Assembly: GCA_021613375.1 (NCBI GenBank)
Contig: CM038705.1
Location: 10,740,711 to 10,804,710, forward strand
Length of the DNA stretch: 64,000 nucleotides
Direction: 5' to 3'
Source of the DNA: Megaleporinus macrocephalus
Lineage: Eukaryota; Chordata; Actinopteri; Characiformes; Anostomidae
Of this stretch, positions 12,280 to 23,985 are shown one piece after another (the stretch's first letter is position 1; each line of letters starts with the position of its first letter). The notes under the pieces are model-generated. The model was not told where the DNA came from and did no database searches. It saw only the letters and a program-made list of their open reading frames with translations. The position numbers and the translations under genes are program-made.

Positions 12280-12945
12280 TCACAGTTTCATGAAATCTAT
12301 TAAAAACGCAAGCCTGACTGAGTAATTACGGAGGCGTGCTAATCTCTTTGCACTCTCTTTTCTACACCAAAGGGAGTGAACTGAAAAACAGGAAAGCTCA
12401 GATAAATTCTCCTCTTTGAGATTATGCAGCGTTTGCAAACAGTTCCTGTTTTTTTGTTGTTTATCTCTCATTATTTGAAGATTACAGTTAATCAAACTGC
12501 TGTTTGCGTCTTCCGTCTGAATAAAATGTGGGAAAAATGAAAGTTTATAAATAGTTTGTCAGACTGATTAAAACACGCACGCTAGGTTCCTCTAAAGCTT
12601 GTTTATTTGTAATATTAAGCCTGTAGTGACTGTTTTTCACTGGTTTACTATTGCTCTGACATCATTGGCAAGTTTTGGGAGGAAAGTCATGCAAGGTCAT
12701 TTTTGGACTCGTCACGAAAGCACATCAGATTTCTTGCAAAAGAATTATCATCTACATTCATTAGCAAAAGTTGGCGCCGCATCCATTGAAATGCTTTCTT
12801 AAATTGTCTATGCGAAAATAAGTGAGCACGTCATTTACAGAGAGCAGATGTGTACACATTTTAATACACAATTACTGTTTATTGGCTCTCACCATTTCAT
12901 CTAATAGCTTTCTTTATGATTTTAGAGCCGTTAAAGGTACCATAG
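12280..12945. promoter_or_regulatory. Candidate conserved non-coding element (enhancer-like)
   Basis: A non-repetitive block with homeodomain-type cores (GAGTAATTACGG, CAGTTAATCAAAC, CACAATTACTG), TGCTAATCTC and CATTCATTAGC, long stretches free of low complexity, and no sensible open frame. This texture is typical of deeply conserved vertebrate enhancers. Conservation cannot be tested here, so the call is inference. A possible target is efna3 or an unseen neighbour. Confidence 0.35.
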
Positions 12946-13108
12946 AAATGAACATTTACATTGTTTCAATTGAATACTGTTGACATACTGCAAACCTCAA
13001 ACACTGTTGTTCCTCCTTCAAATGCAAGTCCTGCACTTACAAAAGAGGTCAAGTTAAAAATATTAAACTGTTACATAACAACCCTGACTCCCCAAAATTA
13101 CCCATTAA

Positions 13109-14489
13109 GATTACTAGTCAAACGTTTTAGATCACTACCAGTCAAACGTTTTAGTACACTACCAGTCAAACGTTTTAGTACACTACCAGCCAAACGTTTT
13201 AGTACACTACCAGTCAAACGTTTTAGATCACTACCAGTCAAACGTTTTAGATCACTACCAGTCAGTTTTAGTACACTACCAGTTAAACGTTTTAGATCAC
13301 TACCAGACAAACGTTTTAGATACACTACCAGTCAAACGTTTTAGATCACTACCAGTCAAACGTTTTAGTACACTACCAGTTAAACGTTTTAGATCACTAC
13401 CAGTCAAACGTTTTAGATCACTACCAGTCAAACGTTTTAGATCACTACCAGTCAAGCGTTTTAGTACACTACCAGTCAAACGTTTTAGATCACTACCAGT
13501 CAAACGTTTTAGTACACTACCAGTCAAACGTTTTAGTACACTACCAGTCAAACGTTTTAGATCACTACCAGACAAACGTTTTAGATCACTACCAGTCAAA
13601 CATTTTAGATCACTACCAGTCAAACGTTTTAGATCACTACCAGTCAAACGTTTAAGATACACTACCAGTCAAACGTTTTAGTACACTACCAGACAAACGT
13701 TTTAGTACACTACCAGTCAAACGTTTTAGATCACTACCAGTCAAACGTTTTAGATCACTACCAGACAAATGTTTTAGATCACTACCAGTCAAACGTTTTA
13801 GATCACTACCAGACAAATGTTTTAGATCACTACCAGTCAAACGTTTTAGATCACTACCAGTCAAACGTTTTAGTACACTACCAGTCAAACGTTTCAGATC
13901 ACTACCAGTCAAACGTTTTAGATCACTACCAGTCAAACGTTTTAGATCACTACCAGACAAACGTTTTAGTACACTACCAGCCAAACGTTTTAGATACACT
14001 ACCAGACAAACGTTTTAGATACACTACCAGCCAAACGTTTTAGTACACTACCAGCCAAACGTTTTAGATCACTACCAGACAAACGTTTTAGATCACTACC
14101 AGTCAAACGTTTTAGTAACACTACCAGTCAAACGTTTTAGATCACTACCAGTCAAACGTTTTAGTACACTACCAGTCAAACGTTTTAGATCACTACCAGA
14201 CAAACGTTTTAGTACACTACCAGCCAAACATTTTAGATACACTACCAGTCAAACGTTTTAGATACACTACCAGCCAAACGTTTTAGTACACTACCAGTCA
14301 AATGTTTTAGTACACTACCAGCCAAACGTTTTAGATCACTACCAGTCAAACATTTTAGGACACTACCTGTCTAACGTTTTAGGACACTACCTGTCTAACG
14401 TTTTAGGACACTACCTGTCAGATGTTTTAGTACACTACCAGTCAAAACTTTTAGGACACTACCTGTCAGGTGTTTTAGTACACTACCAG
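13109..14489 (+). repeat. Satellite array A, 24-bp unit, about 57 copies
   Basis: Monomer ATCACTACCAGTCAAACG followed by TTTTAG, with a TACACT variant and 25-bp ATACACT units. Variation is concentrated at AGTC/AGCC/AGAC and at the CpG (AACGTT to AACATT). The last units (14350-14489) are more diverged (acactacctgtct). Because 24 is divisible by 3, all frames stay open for long distances; the apparent Lys/Arg/Leu repeat proteins are artefacts. It has the same monomer as array B at 50607-53502, in the opposite orientation. Confidence 0.95.
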
Positions 14490-14516
14490 CCTAGTGGTCC
14501 ACTAGTGGTTCTCCAA

Positions 14517-14617
14517 AACAACTTGGATAAATATCTGGTTCCATTGACTTACATTAAAAGCAAAGACTGGTTTTGTCTACTCTTGTAAACTTGCTATTTT
14601 GAGAGATACTTGTTTTT

Positions 14618-14620
<3 letters not shown>
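14517..14620 (-). repeat. Dispersed repeat F1, copy beside satellite A
   Basis: GGTTCCATTGACTTACATT, then CTTGTAAACTTGC and GATACTTGTTTTTC: the reverse orientation of the F1 family. The same flank lies to the right of satellite array B (53540-53690). Confidence 0.6.

Positions 14621-14705
<85 letters not shown>
14620..14705. repeat. (TA)n microsatellite, about 85 bp
   Basis: Uninterrupted alternating TA. Confidence 0.97.
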
Positions 14706-14709
<4 letters not shown>

Positions 14710-14729
14710 ACACATCACAGGCATGAAAT

Positions 14730-15475
14730 GTCTCATCTCGTACTCATTATAGAGACCCTTGAACTGATGAAGCAGCCTTTGCTGTATATAGATTTGCTGC
14801 ATGGCTGATAGCTCACATGCTTGCCTGAATTTAGCCTCGGCAGGAGGGCAGAGGAATGACAATGATGTGGCCCCCAAATATGAAGTCATCACCAGCGATG
14901 AATGTGATCGGGGGAGTTATTAATATCATTAGTGGTGGATTAGCCATCACTGCGAGCGGCTGAACATGGCCAGTGCTGAGCATTACACAGCTAATCTGGC
15001 CCCTCTGAATAAGTCAATTCTCATTGTCTGAGCATTTACACTCATTTACAGCACTGCACAGGAAAAAAACACAGTCATCCAGAGCAGGCAGGCGAAGCGT
15101 GGGTTCAATTTCTTTCTGCGGCAAAAAAGAAAAATCCAGTTTTGTGGCCCGTGGGAGTCGTTTATGCAGAGTAATGAGGCTACTGAAGGCTGTAATGAGT
15201 GTGGCGCGTTCAATGTGAATAAAATAAAAACATTTTCCTCGGAAGCGTGCTCTCACTTTCCACGCAACAAGCTATTCCGGGGGAGCTAATGCATGCTAAT
15301 GAGTTCTCGCATATTCACGCCGCAGAGTTATTTCTGATTGGCCATATGGGTGAGTGGGCGGGCCGAATGCTCAAGCTTCAGGCTTTCGCTGAGTCAGGGC
15401 GGAACAGCGAGGCAACCCCAAAACCCGGGGGTGCCCATCCTCTTTGGATGGCGTGAGTAATGTGAATTTCCACAG
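14730..15475. promoter_or_regulatory. Candidate conserved non-coding element (strongest in window)
   Basis: A 745-bp non-repetitive block, richer in CpG and GC than its neighbours, with dense transcription-factor-like words: GCTAATGCATGCTAATGAG (octamer/homeodomain-like), CAGCTAATCTGG, GGAGTTATTAATATCATTAG, GATTGGCC (inverted CCAAT), GCTGAGTCAGGG (AP-1/MAF-like) and TTTATGCAGAGTAATGAGG. Open frames on both strands (64-90 codons) are inconsistent with each other and carry no recognisable domain. Likely an enhancer. Its target is unknown, and efna3 ends 23 kb away. Confidence 0.45.
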
Positions 15476-15617
15476 TTTGCCACAAGGAAGTTGCAGAGCT
15501 GGCCTGAATCACAGCTATGGGCAAGTTCCAGTTTAGCAAGTTCCAAGATGTGATGCATTTTTCTAAATAACTTGAACAGAGCAAAGCAAGCTGGCAGTGC
15601 ATCAGCAGTGAACATGT

Positions 15618-15875
15618 TTATTGAACATTTAAATTCTTCTGTCTGGGTAAGTGATTTGTGTAAAAAAAAAAAAAGAGCGCAAACTTAATCTTCCCAGGAT
15701 GCGTCTTTAAACAAAAGCAGCTTTCCAGAAAATCTGGGTCCAACCCCCCAATGAGCAAGCCAGGTGAGACAGATGCAAGAAACCTTGAGAGGAACCAGAC
15801 TCCTCTGGTCCACACTGGATAGCAAAACAAGTAAAATGTAACTAGAAAAGTGGATGGTTGCATGGCCTAAGCAGA
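15618..15875. other. Intergenic DNA, nothing recognised
   Basis: Contains an A13 run at 15662 and no supported feature. Confidence 0.4.
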
Positions 15876-15879
15876 TTGA

Positions 15880-16340
15880 GGAACATAAATGAATAAACAA
15901 CGGGTAGAGGAGTGTGGGTTAGTGTGTTCGGGGGTCTGCCCTGAGTGAGTACATGCAGTTTTGTGGCTGTAGGTTAAATGCAAGCATGATGTTGGTGTGG
16001 GCTGGTGTGAAAATGAATAGGACCCTATGGGAGAAACAAGGGATGAATAAACAACAAGTAGAAGAGTGCGGGTGGGTATGTCTGTGGGTTGGTCTTTGGG
16101 GTTCTGCCCTGAGTGACTACATGCAGTTTGGTGGATGTAAGTTGAACAAAACCACAATGTTTGGGTGGTCTCGAAAATGAATGGGACTCTATGAGGAAAA
16201 AAGAGGGATGGAAAAAAAAGAAAAACAGACAAGTGCGGGTCGAAACAACACCACAGTCACGGTCGGGGGCCTGCCCTGAGTCAGTATATGTGAAACAGTG
16301 TCTGTCGGTCGAGCAGAAGTTCAGTAGATTGGCGTGCACT
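15880..16340 (+). repeat. Three tandem diverged copies, about 150-170 bp
   Basis: Each copy runs from GAATAAACAAC(A/G) or a degenerate form through CTGCCCTGAGT, AGTACATGCAGTTT and GTAGGTTRAA to AAAATGAATRGGACYCTATG. Related DNA in reverse orientation appears near 45380-45720 and 47340-47790 (CATACTCACTCAGGG, CCTATAGGATCCCATTCATT), so the unit belongs to a dispersed family. Confidence 0.65.
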
Positions 16341-16432
16341 TTTCCATCCTATTCATTCTCTAAGGGAAATGTGCTTTTATCCTTAATAAACAATTAGTTA
16401 AAAAAATAAATGAGTATATGTATTCTCCACAG

Positions 16433-16515
16433 CAGGGGTTCTCAAAGTGGTCCTCAAGGTCACCTGGAGGTCCTTTTTTTTTTGACCCAACCTGATTCAT
16501 CATGCATACACTCTA
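16433..16515 (+). repeat. Fragment of dispersed 'ggttctcaaag' repeat
   Basis: AGGGGTTCTCAAAGTGGTCC resembles the edge of common fish TIR elements. No second end is found. Confidence 0.3.
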
Positions 16516-16539
16516 GGCCGGGACACCTGGGCAATGCAA

Positions 16540-16995
16540 CCGGATTTCATTGATGATTGACAAGTAACCCAACGATAACACTCAAAAGACTGTAATCGCT
16601 GTGCTGGGAAACCAGAGAGAACTCATTTGCTGGTAAACAGCTTGCTGAACGTGTTGGGAAATCCCGGTTCATGTCCCTTAAAGAAGTGTGCCCGAGCGCT
16701 CACCAGCAGCTTGTTCCTTCAGTTTACTACATATGACAGAAAGTGAAAGAGGGAGCTTAAATGAGACCTCGTATGCCTTTCTGGTTTTTCCCTTCTTTTA
16801 GGGCGTGTTGTAGATTTTGTGTATATAAACAGTCTACAAAGTTCTAAAGGCCAAAGTACACGCCCGAGGGAGAAGCTCTCTCCCACAGAAACCGCTTTTC
16901 TCAGCTGCTGTATTGTTCTGATGCCTTGTTGGAATTAAAGCCCGTTTGTCTGTTACTCGATGACATCATCTTGTAACAAAACATTTATTGCCTGC
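16540..16995. promoter_or_regulatory. Possible conserved non-coding block
   Basis: Non-repetitive DNA with a CRE-like TGACATCATC, TTTTAGGGCGTG and TATATAAACAG, and no coherent reading frame. The texture resembles the blocks at 12.3 and 14.8 kb but is weaker. Inference only. Confidence 0.22.
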
Positions 16996-17029
16996 CTACA
17001 GGTAAGCTTGGAATGCCCTCAGACACTGC

Positions 17030-18290
17030 ACTGACCACTCTGAAACATCCTGCTCCAGTCTAGATCGCAAAGGTGGATAAGCTCTGCCCACTCGTTCTAC
17101 CTGGCTTTCAGGATCGGACTCTGACTTAAACTGATACAGCAAAACATAGTTAGAATAGCCACAGCAGTTTGGGGGCAGGATACCCCTTTGTTGGTTGACT
17201 AGTCAGGAACATGCTAGGCTATTCCAGAGTGTTTCAGAGAGAAAGAGAATGCAGATGTCAGGTATAAGAAATGTATGCTGGTAGACCAAATAAATTAAAT
17301 TATAAACATTGAAGCTGCCTCGATGCTATGCCCTGTAAAGCTAGTTTTACCTACAACACTCTTCTACTTATTTGGCTGTGCATTAAGTTTAGCTTGAACA
17401 CCTGGTTCTACCTGACTTTCAGGATCAGATTCTGACTCAAATGGATACAGCAAAACAAAACAGTGGGTGAGCTGACCAATCAGAGCGTTCTAGTCTAATT
17501 TTGAGGCAGGGCTTAGGGAAACTGGAGCGCTAACAGAGCATTTCAGACTGAAAGAGAATACAGATGTTCTGTAAGAGAAACATCTAGTGTTTTTTGAAAA
17601 TTTAAGAAGGCAAATCTTTTCTAGTAGACCAAAAATCAAAAGTATGAACATTAAAAAATAGCATAAGAGGTCCCCTGTAAGAAGCTGCCTCTATGCTAGG
17701 CACAGTAAATTTAGGTGTACCTACACCACAGCTTTTCTTTCGTTTACTTATTTGACTTTACGTTAAGTTTAGCTTGAGTACCTGGTTCAGCCTGACTTTC
17801 AGGATCAGAGTCTGACTCAAATCGTTACAGTAGAATATTTTAAGAGCTCTCTTGCGGTCTCTAAAAGCAGACTGAAGACCACCATCTCTTTGTGAAGCAC
17901 TTATAAGCACTGATCTACTGAAGCATTGGTATAAACCGTAATCACACTTGATCTTCTAGGAACATTGGATTAGTATTGCACTTATACTGTATGTAGTCTT
18001 GTATTTATTCTCTTCTCTGTAGGTGTTCCAGTCTTGCTAGGTGTTGCTCTGTGTCTAATCTTATATTTTGTTGTCTTCTTTCTAGGTATCAGCACTGGCA
18101 CTTGTTTATGGCAGTGTTTGGGCTCAAGTAGTTTGAACTTAAACCTGTTTGTATTAGATAGAGATATATACTCTGACTGAAATGTAAATGTAAATGTAAT
18201 TACCTCCTTCGCAGCTCTTCTTTCTTTTACTTTTTAGACTTTACATTAAGTTTAGCTTGAGTATCTGGATAAAAAAAAGCCAATATTTTT
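17030..18290 (+). repeat. Local direct repeats with an inserted LINE tail
   Basis: CCTGACTTTCAGGATCAGA followed by CTGACTCAAA recurs at about 17102 (variant), 17410 and 17793. Its upstream companion ACATTAAGTTTAGCTTGA recurs at about 17383, 17763 and 18245. Units are about 300-450 bp and diverged. The LINE tail at 17845-18205 separates the last copy. Confidence 0.6.
17845..18205 (+). mobile_element. 5'-truncated non-LTR retrotransposon 3' end
   Basis: It begins in a degraded coding end (about SRLKT followed by a stop) and continues through a 3' UTR (CACTTGATCTTC, TATGTAGTCTTGTATTT, AGGTGTTCCAGTCTTG, ACTTAAACCTGTTTGTA) to a short tandem ATGTAA tail. It matches the reverse strand of 55312-55850 step by step, so both are copies of one LINE family, probably in the L2/CR1/Rex1 group. 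Confidence 0.75.
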
Positions 18291-18711
18291 TGAACATTTA
18301 GGTAGCTTCAGTGTGAGCTGCTGCCGTAAAACCAACCAGCGTAGATGGTATTACCCTAAGGCAGCTAGCATTAATTAACATTTCTCTAGTTTTCATCTAC
18401 AGTTAGGAAACATAGTCAGGAAAAGGTATGGCATTAAATACTAATATGTACACACATTCAGTTATGTAAGTTCTAGCTGTATTGAGTTACTCTGCTAAAG
18501 GAACAATTTCCTTATGTGTAAAACATGTGGGCATGGCTTTGGAAATCTGTGGCGCGACTGCTTTGTCTGTGCGGTTCGTTAGAGCAAGTTGGCAGGCTGC
18601 CATCCAAACTCCAAACTGAGCAGGTCGGTCTAAGTTCAATTGAAAACCGACTCTGGTGCAGCTTGTTTGGAGAATGAATGCAATACAAAGCAAAGACATA
18701 TAAATGGGCCA

Positions 18712-19795
18712 AAGATGGATCGAACCGTCGTCTCTTCCCTGCAAGACTTCTTTTGCGTTGGTATGTGGAAAAGGCAAGTTTTTAATGTTCTTTAAACAAT
18801 ATCTCTTCATCAGATCTGAACTGGTCATTATAGAACGGATAGGTTGGGTTTTGAGTTGAGGCTGTGGTTGGAAGTCATTATGAAATACTTGAAGATGTGT
18901 TTTTAGGTGCCAAACTTTCTCCATGCTGTAAAAGCAGTGGAGGTTGGGACGTGGATGAGTCATATAGGGATCTCCCTCTGCTTTACAGCATGCAAAACCG
19001 CAATTATGCAGGGAGCCACATGGCTTATTGCTTTAATTTCACAAGACAGATCAAACATACATAGGGCATAAGATCAATGAGCCCAAATAAAACCAATGAG
19101 CCCAGATAGACCAAAGAACAGCACTCAGAAAGTTTGGTGGACATTATCCCAGTTATTGGACGTTATGAAATCTGGCCTGACATCTTTTCAATGGTATATG
19201 TCAGTGTGGACGCTAAGTGAACCACTACCAAATGCAACAATGCATCATTTTCAATGCAAAGATGAATCGAACCGTCGTCTATTCCCTGCAAGACTTTCTT
19301 TGCGTTGGTATGTGGAAAAGTCAAGTTTCTAATCCTGTTTAAACAATATCTCTTCATCAGATCTGAACTGGTCATTATAAAACGGATAGGTTGAGTTTTG
19401 AGTTGAGGTTGCGGTTGGAAGCCATTATAAAATACTTGAAGATGTGTTTTTAGGTGCCAAAGTTTCTCCATGCTGTAAAAGCAGTGTAGGCTGGGATGTG
19501 GATGAGTCATGTGGGGATCTCCCTCTGCTTTACAGCATGCAAAACCACAATTATGCAGGGAGCCACAAGGCTTATTGCTTTAATTTTCAAAAGACAGATC
19601 AAACCTACATACAGAATAAGACCACTAAGCCCCAATAGACCAGAGAACAGCATTCAGAAGGTTCGGTGGACATTACGCCAGTTATTAGACATCATAAAAT
19701 CTGGCTTTTCTCCTGTATGACATTATTTTAATGGTATATTTTGTTTGGACGCTAAGTAAACCAGTACCAAATGCAACAATGCATCATTTTCCTCT
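18712..19795 (+). repeat. Direct duplication, two units of about 545 bp
   Basis: GATCGAACCGTCGTCT at 18718 recurs at 19263 (offset 545), and the following landmarks (CATCAGATCTGAACTGGTCA, TTTACAGCATGCAAAACC, AATGCAACAATGCATCATTT) repeat in the same order through 19795. Both copies keep open minus-strand frames (about 90 codons shared). The differences between the frames are mostly amino-acid-changing, which argues against protein function. Confidence 0.85.
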
Positions 19796-19984
19796 TTGAT
19801 GCGGATTGAGAGAGCCAAGGATTCTTCTGCTTTGCCAGCTTTAGATGCATTATATACCCCAAGGTCAATATCATAATAACCCCCATTATATTGGGCATCT
19901 CTAAAGCATAGGTTCCTCAGCTTTAGAACCAAGTCCAAATACAGCTAGGTTAATGGAACCGTTAACACATCTGTAAACAACACA

Positions 19985-20445
19985 CCCGCACGTGCCCAGC
20001 TGTGTTATCTCTACTGACCTCAGCTCAGTCTGCCATGACTCGTCAGGCAGACGACAACAAATTGCCTTGCCAAGCTACTTAGTCTGGCAGCATCCCAGAG
20101 ATTATATGTGCATGTCAGGTGAACACATAGCGCTCAAACTTATCGGAGCTGCAGAAGATGAGTCCGTAGACGCGGGTCAGTTTCTGAATAAATGCTGACC
20201 TCAGGCCTGCTGCCGGCCAAATGCTTGCAAACCTTTAATGGGCGCGAGCAGTGTGGAGAGTGTCGGTGCAGCAAGTTTTTTCGTTTTTTTTCAAGGCTGC
20301 GGATCGTGCGGTTAAATGCACCAGTGCTGGAATGTAAATTTCAGTGGGAGTGAATAGGGGCCTTCACGCCAACAGGCCTTTATCTGTCTATCAGAGAAAC
20401 CAACATCTTCTCCATACTTAAAGGAGAGTTCAGTCAAAGTGCTCA
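19985..20445. promoter_or_regulatory. Candidate conserved non-coding block
   Basis: Non-repetitive and CpG-containing, with CCATGACTCGTCAGG, GCAGATGAG-like and TTATCTGTCTATC words and no coherent reading frame. It ends where dispersed repeats resume. Inference only. Confidence 0.28.
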
Positions 20446-20630
20446 TATCTGCTAAATCAGTGAGCCAGGTTTGTGGGGATGACTCTGAAGTGAGGTTTAT
20501 AGTAGTACTGGGTATATTTAGGTAGGCCTAATTGTTTATTTAGTCAACCACACGGTGTAGTTCTGCAATCACAGACTGAAATCTTTGGTAGTACCTCTTT
20601 CACTCTGCTGTTTAATAGTTAGAACCCTTT

Positions 20631-20942
20631 AGGACCACCAAAGAGCAGGTATTGTTTGGGTGGTGGGCCATTCTCAGCACTGCGGAGACACTGACGTGGT
20701 GGTGGAGTGATAGCGTATGTGTATTGTGCTGGTGTAAGTGGATCGGACACAGCAGTGTCCACTCACTGTCCAGTGTATTAGATATTCCTACTTTGCTGGA
20801 GATGGTAGCTCATCTGTAGCTGCACAGATGCTGTTTGTGTTCTCCAGTCCTTCATCACAGGACGCTGCCCACAAGGCTGGATAAGCAGTCTAAGAATGAA
20901 CCACCTCCCTAAACCTAATAGTACCTGCTCTGTGGTGGTCCT
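20631..20942. mobile_element. TIR element T1, near complete, 312 bp
   Basis: Left end AGGACCACCAAAGAGCAGGT and right end (reverse complement) AGGACCACCACAGAGCAGGT form good terminal inverted repeats. The interior holds GTGGATCGGACACAGCAG, GTCCACTCACTGTCC and CACAGGACGCTGCCCAC. It carries no transposase, so it is non-autonomous. Partial copies lie at 8645, 30304 and 61325. Confidence 0.8.
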
Positions 20943-21001
20943 GACCATGGAGAAACAGGCTGAAAGGGGATAGTTGTAGAGCTACAAAGTGTACCTATAT
21001 G

Positions 21002-21004
<3 letters not shown>

Positions 21005-21042
<38 letters not shown>
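21005..21042. repeat. (TA)n microsatellite
   Basis: About 19 TA units. Confidence 0.95.
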
Positions 21043-21046
<4 letters not shown>

Positions 21047-21049
21047 CAG

Positions 21050-21865
21050 AGAAGTGGCACCAATCTCATGGAATGACTCATCTACAGTGCAGTGCCTTTG
21101 CATTGTGGGTCTACTGAGAAACCTTTTGTTATGCTGTAATAGATTACATGGAATTGATTTAAATGGAACAGAATTGTGGGTCTACTCAGCCTAAACACTC
21201 CCATGCAAAACACAGTGCAGTGAATATGTTGCAATATATTCCACTTACACTTTTCCAGGTTTTTCATCTTCAGCACCAACAAGAATGTGTTATCAGCGGT
21301 GCAGCCCGCATGGATTAGACAACTTTTTCATGTTGTTGTTTGTTTTTCTTTGACATTTTATTCCACACATTCAGAGAAAGCTTAGAAAATGGGCTGAATT
21401 AAACTTTTTTTTTGTACAGGGTACAGTACAGCATGTGTCCAAGTCCGAACAGCGCTTCTGCCTGTTTCACATGCTGATTATATCATAACCCACTAGACTA
21501 AATCCTAACATTATAATCCCTTTCTGGTAGGCCCCTCTTACACAACAACCATTGTTAGATATATTTATTTATATTGCAGGTCAGCAGAAGCGGTCTCGGA
21601 CAGAGCTTTGGTCTTCTTATTGAGTGCTGGCTGAACAGCGACCTCTGATGGCTGTGCTTGAAAATGTTTATGCAAAGCAGCCGGGATAACAGTGCAGTGT
21701 AGATTGGAGAGCAAATCTTACCTTCCCATTGGCTTCCACTGCTTTCAGACTCTCAGATGACCCACTAATGCAGTGGTACAACAGTCTCCATTAGTTTAAT
21801 CTCTTAGGACTCCTGATAAGGACACAGGTTCTTACCTGGAACTGGAACTTTCACTGTTTCATATT
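21050..21865. other. Intergenic DNA, no gene seen
   Basis: No tandem repeat or recognised element; short open frames only. Confidence 0.45.
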
Positions 21866-21866
21866 C

Positions 21867-22835
21867 CTCATCTATTCTATTCTATTCTATTCTATTCTAT
21901 TTTTATGCCATTTATGTTCTATTCTATTTTCTTTGAATCTTTTTTTTCTCTTCTCTCATTCTTATATTTACTGCTTCCTAATAACTTCCCAATTGTATTG
22001 TATTGTATTCTAGTCTAGTCTTTTTCTCTTCTCTGCTGTTCTTTTCTCTTCTTTTCTCCTCACTTCTCTTCCGCTCTCTTCTATTCTATTCTGATTACTT
22101 CTTGACTCATTCTTTTATGTCACCTCAGAGGTTTTTATTGCTCCACACTAACTTTCCAATTCTATTTTATTCTATTGTAGCCTATTCTTTTCTCCGCTGT
22201 TCTCTTCTCTTATCACTTCTCCCCTCTTTCCTTCACTTCCTTTCTCTTCTCCTCTCTTCCTTTCTCCTCACTTATCTTCTTCCCTCTTTTATTCTATTAT
22301 ATTCTCATTGCTTCTCTTGTCTCATTCTCATATCTCAGCTCTTTTTCCTTTCTTTTCTCCTCCATTCAGCTCCTCTCTTCCCTTTTCTTATTCTCCCTTC
22401 TCCACTTTATTTTTCACCTCTGTTTTCTTCTTTTCGCTCCTCTTTTCTCTTCATTCTCTTTTAATTTACCTTTTATTCTATTTGTATTTTATTTCTATTC
22501 TATTATTTTTGCTTCTCTTATCTCATTCTTGTATTTTGAGGTTTTTACTGCTCCACACAAACCTTCCATTTTTTTTATTGAATTATAGTCTATTCTAATT
22601 CTCTCTATAGTCTCTCTTCTCTTCTCTTCTCTTCTTTTCTCTTCTCTTCTCTTCTCTCCTGTTCTCCTTTCTTCACTTCTCCTCTCTCCTCTCAACCCTA
22701 TTTAATTTTCTATTGTTGTTCTATTCTATCTCCTCCATGTTGTTTTATTACCCATCAATTCTGTTTCCCCTTCTTTAGCTATTTTTATGGTGTTTCTATT
22801 TTATTCTATTTGTGTTCTGTTCTTTTTATATGTGC
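21867..22835 (+). repeat. Pyrimidine-rich tract, TTCTA/TTCTC low complexity
   Basis: It starts with a (TTCTA)n run at about 21872-21902 and continues as imperfect CTTCT/TTCTC repeats. The plus strand is mostly T and C for nearly 1 kb. Open frames here (rich in Ser, Leu and Phe) are compositional artefacts. Confidence 0.9.
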
Positions 22836-23985
22836 AGTTGTACAGACCCAGTGAATGGATGAACTCAGGATCATAATTTCTCCTCTTGAGAGGTCATTTC
22901 ACACCAAACAAACTTGTTTGTTTTTAAAACAGCTTGTGTTTTCACTGAGATTCAGTTTTGGATCTACAGAAGAGACTAAATCTGCTACATGTACAAAATA
23001 TCAGTCACACATAGTTCATTGGTAACTGCTATCTCTGCCTCTAGAGTTAATAGGCACGCCACAGCATGTATGAACCTTTGCTCTATGTAGATGAACTTGT
23101 GACCTTGCCAGTACTTGGAAGCCCTCTGGCCTCACCACAGGAGCATCAGGTCGAATTCAGCTACTCTGGGGTAACAGAGGACACTTTTGTCTCGCCCACT
23201 TTCAACAGAGCAGTGTAATCTTTCTAAATGAGCATATAGGGCTGGAAGTTAAAAACGTGGGTTGTTTTCTTGTCTATCCGCTTGTTAAGCCTTGAGGTAT
23301 CGACCTTCATGTCTGAGCCCGAGCCTATTTTGACCGAGGCTCTCATTGTTTAAAATCGTTCAGAGTTAAAAAAATTACTGTTCTAGCGCTGTCCTTGTGA
23401 TGAGATAGAGAAAAAGAAATGGCTGCATTCGATAAGCTTAGTAATAATCCCTAAAGAAGAAAAACAAAGTTTGCTGGCAGCGGGCTCTGATGTTAGCTAG
23501 CTAGAAGAGAATAGAAGAAGATATCTGTCAGTCCTTTCACTGGGAGAAGTCTCAATGCTATGGGTCTGAAAGCATGTGTAGCTGCTGAGAACACGGTACT
23601 GAAAAAAAGAAGAACTTGTGCAACACAAAAATGAAAAAGCTGCTGGTGTTCTCATAACAATGGTCCAGACCTCAGCATCACTGAGTGAGTTTGAGATTAC
23701 TGGGATCATTTAAAGCAGAAAATACAACCAACCTCTGAGACTGAACTTTGGAGATGTGGAAAATGGCTATTTCTAAATGTTGTATATTGGCCAGGTGAGC
23801 ACAGCTTCATACCATATACCAGGGGTATTTCATTCGAATTCAGTAAGGTCCAGTTAGAGGAGATCTCCTCAGGCCAAGTTCTGGATCGTCATCATTATAT
23901 CATCATATCTTGTATATTTAAGTTACCTAGTATCAGCATCATATACCTTCAGCAACTGAAACACCAACACATCACACATACTGTT
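22836..23985. other. Intergenic DNA, no gene seen
   Basis: No recognised element or credible frame. Confidence 0.45.

Noticed and set aside
12961..14000. Repeat proteins such as KRFRSLPV or KRLTGSDL units
   Set aside because: A 24-bp satellite keeps frames open because 24 is a multiple of 3. The same DNA is open on both strands, and indel units shift the frame.
18487..18963. 158-codon open frame on the minus strand
   Set aside because: It lies in a duplicated non-coding unit; the sister frame differs mostly by replacement changes and the tail is not shared.
22003..22598. 153- and 96-codon frames
   Set aside because: Ser/Leu/Phe-only products of a pyrimidine-rich tract.
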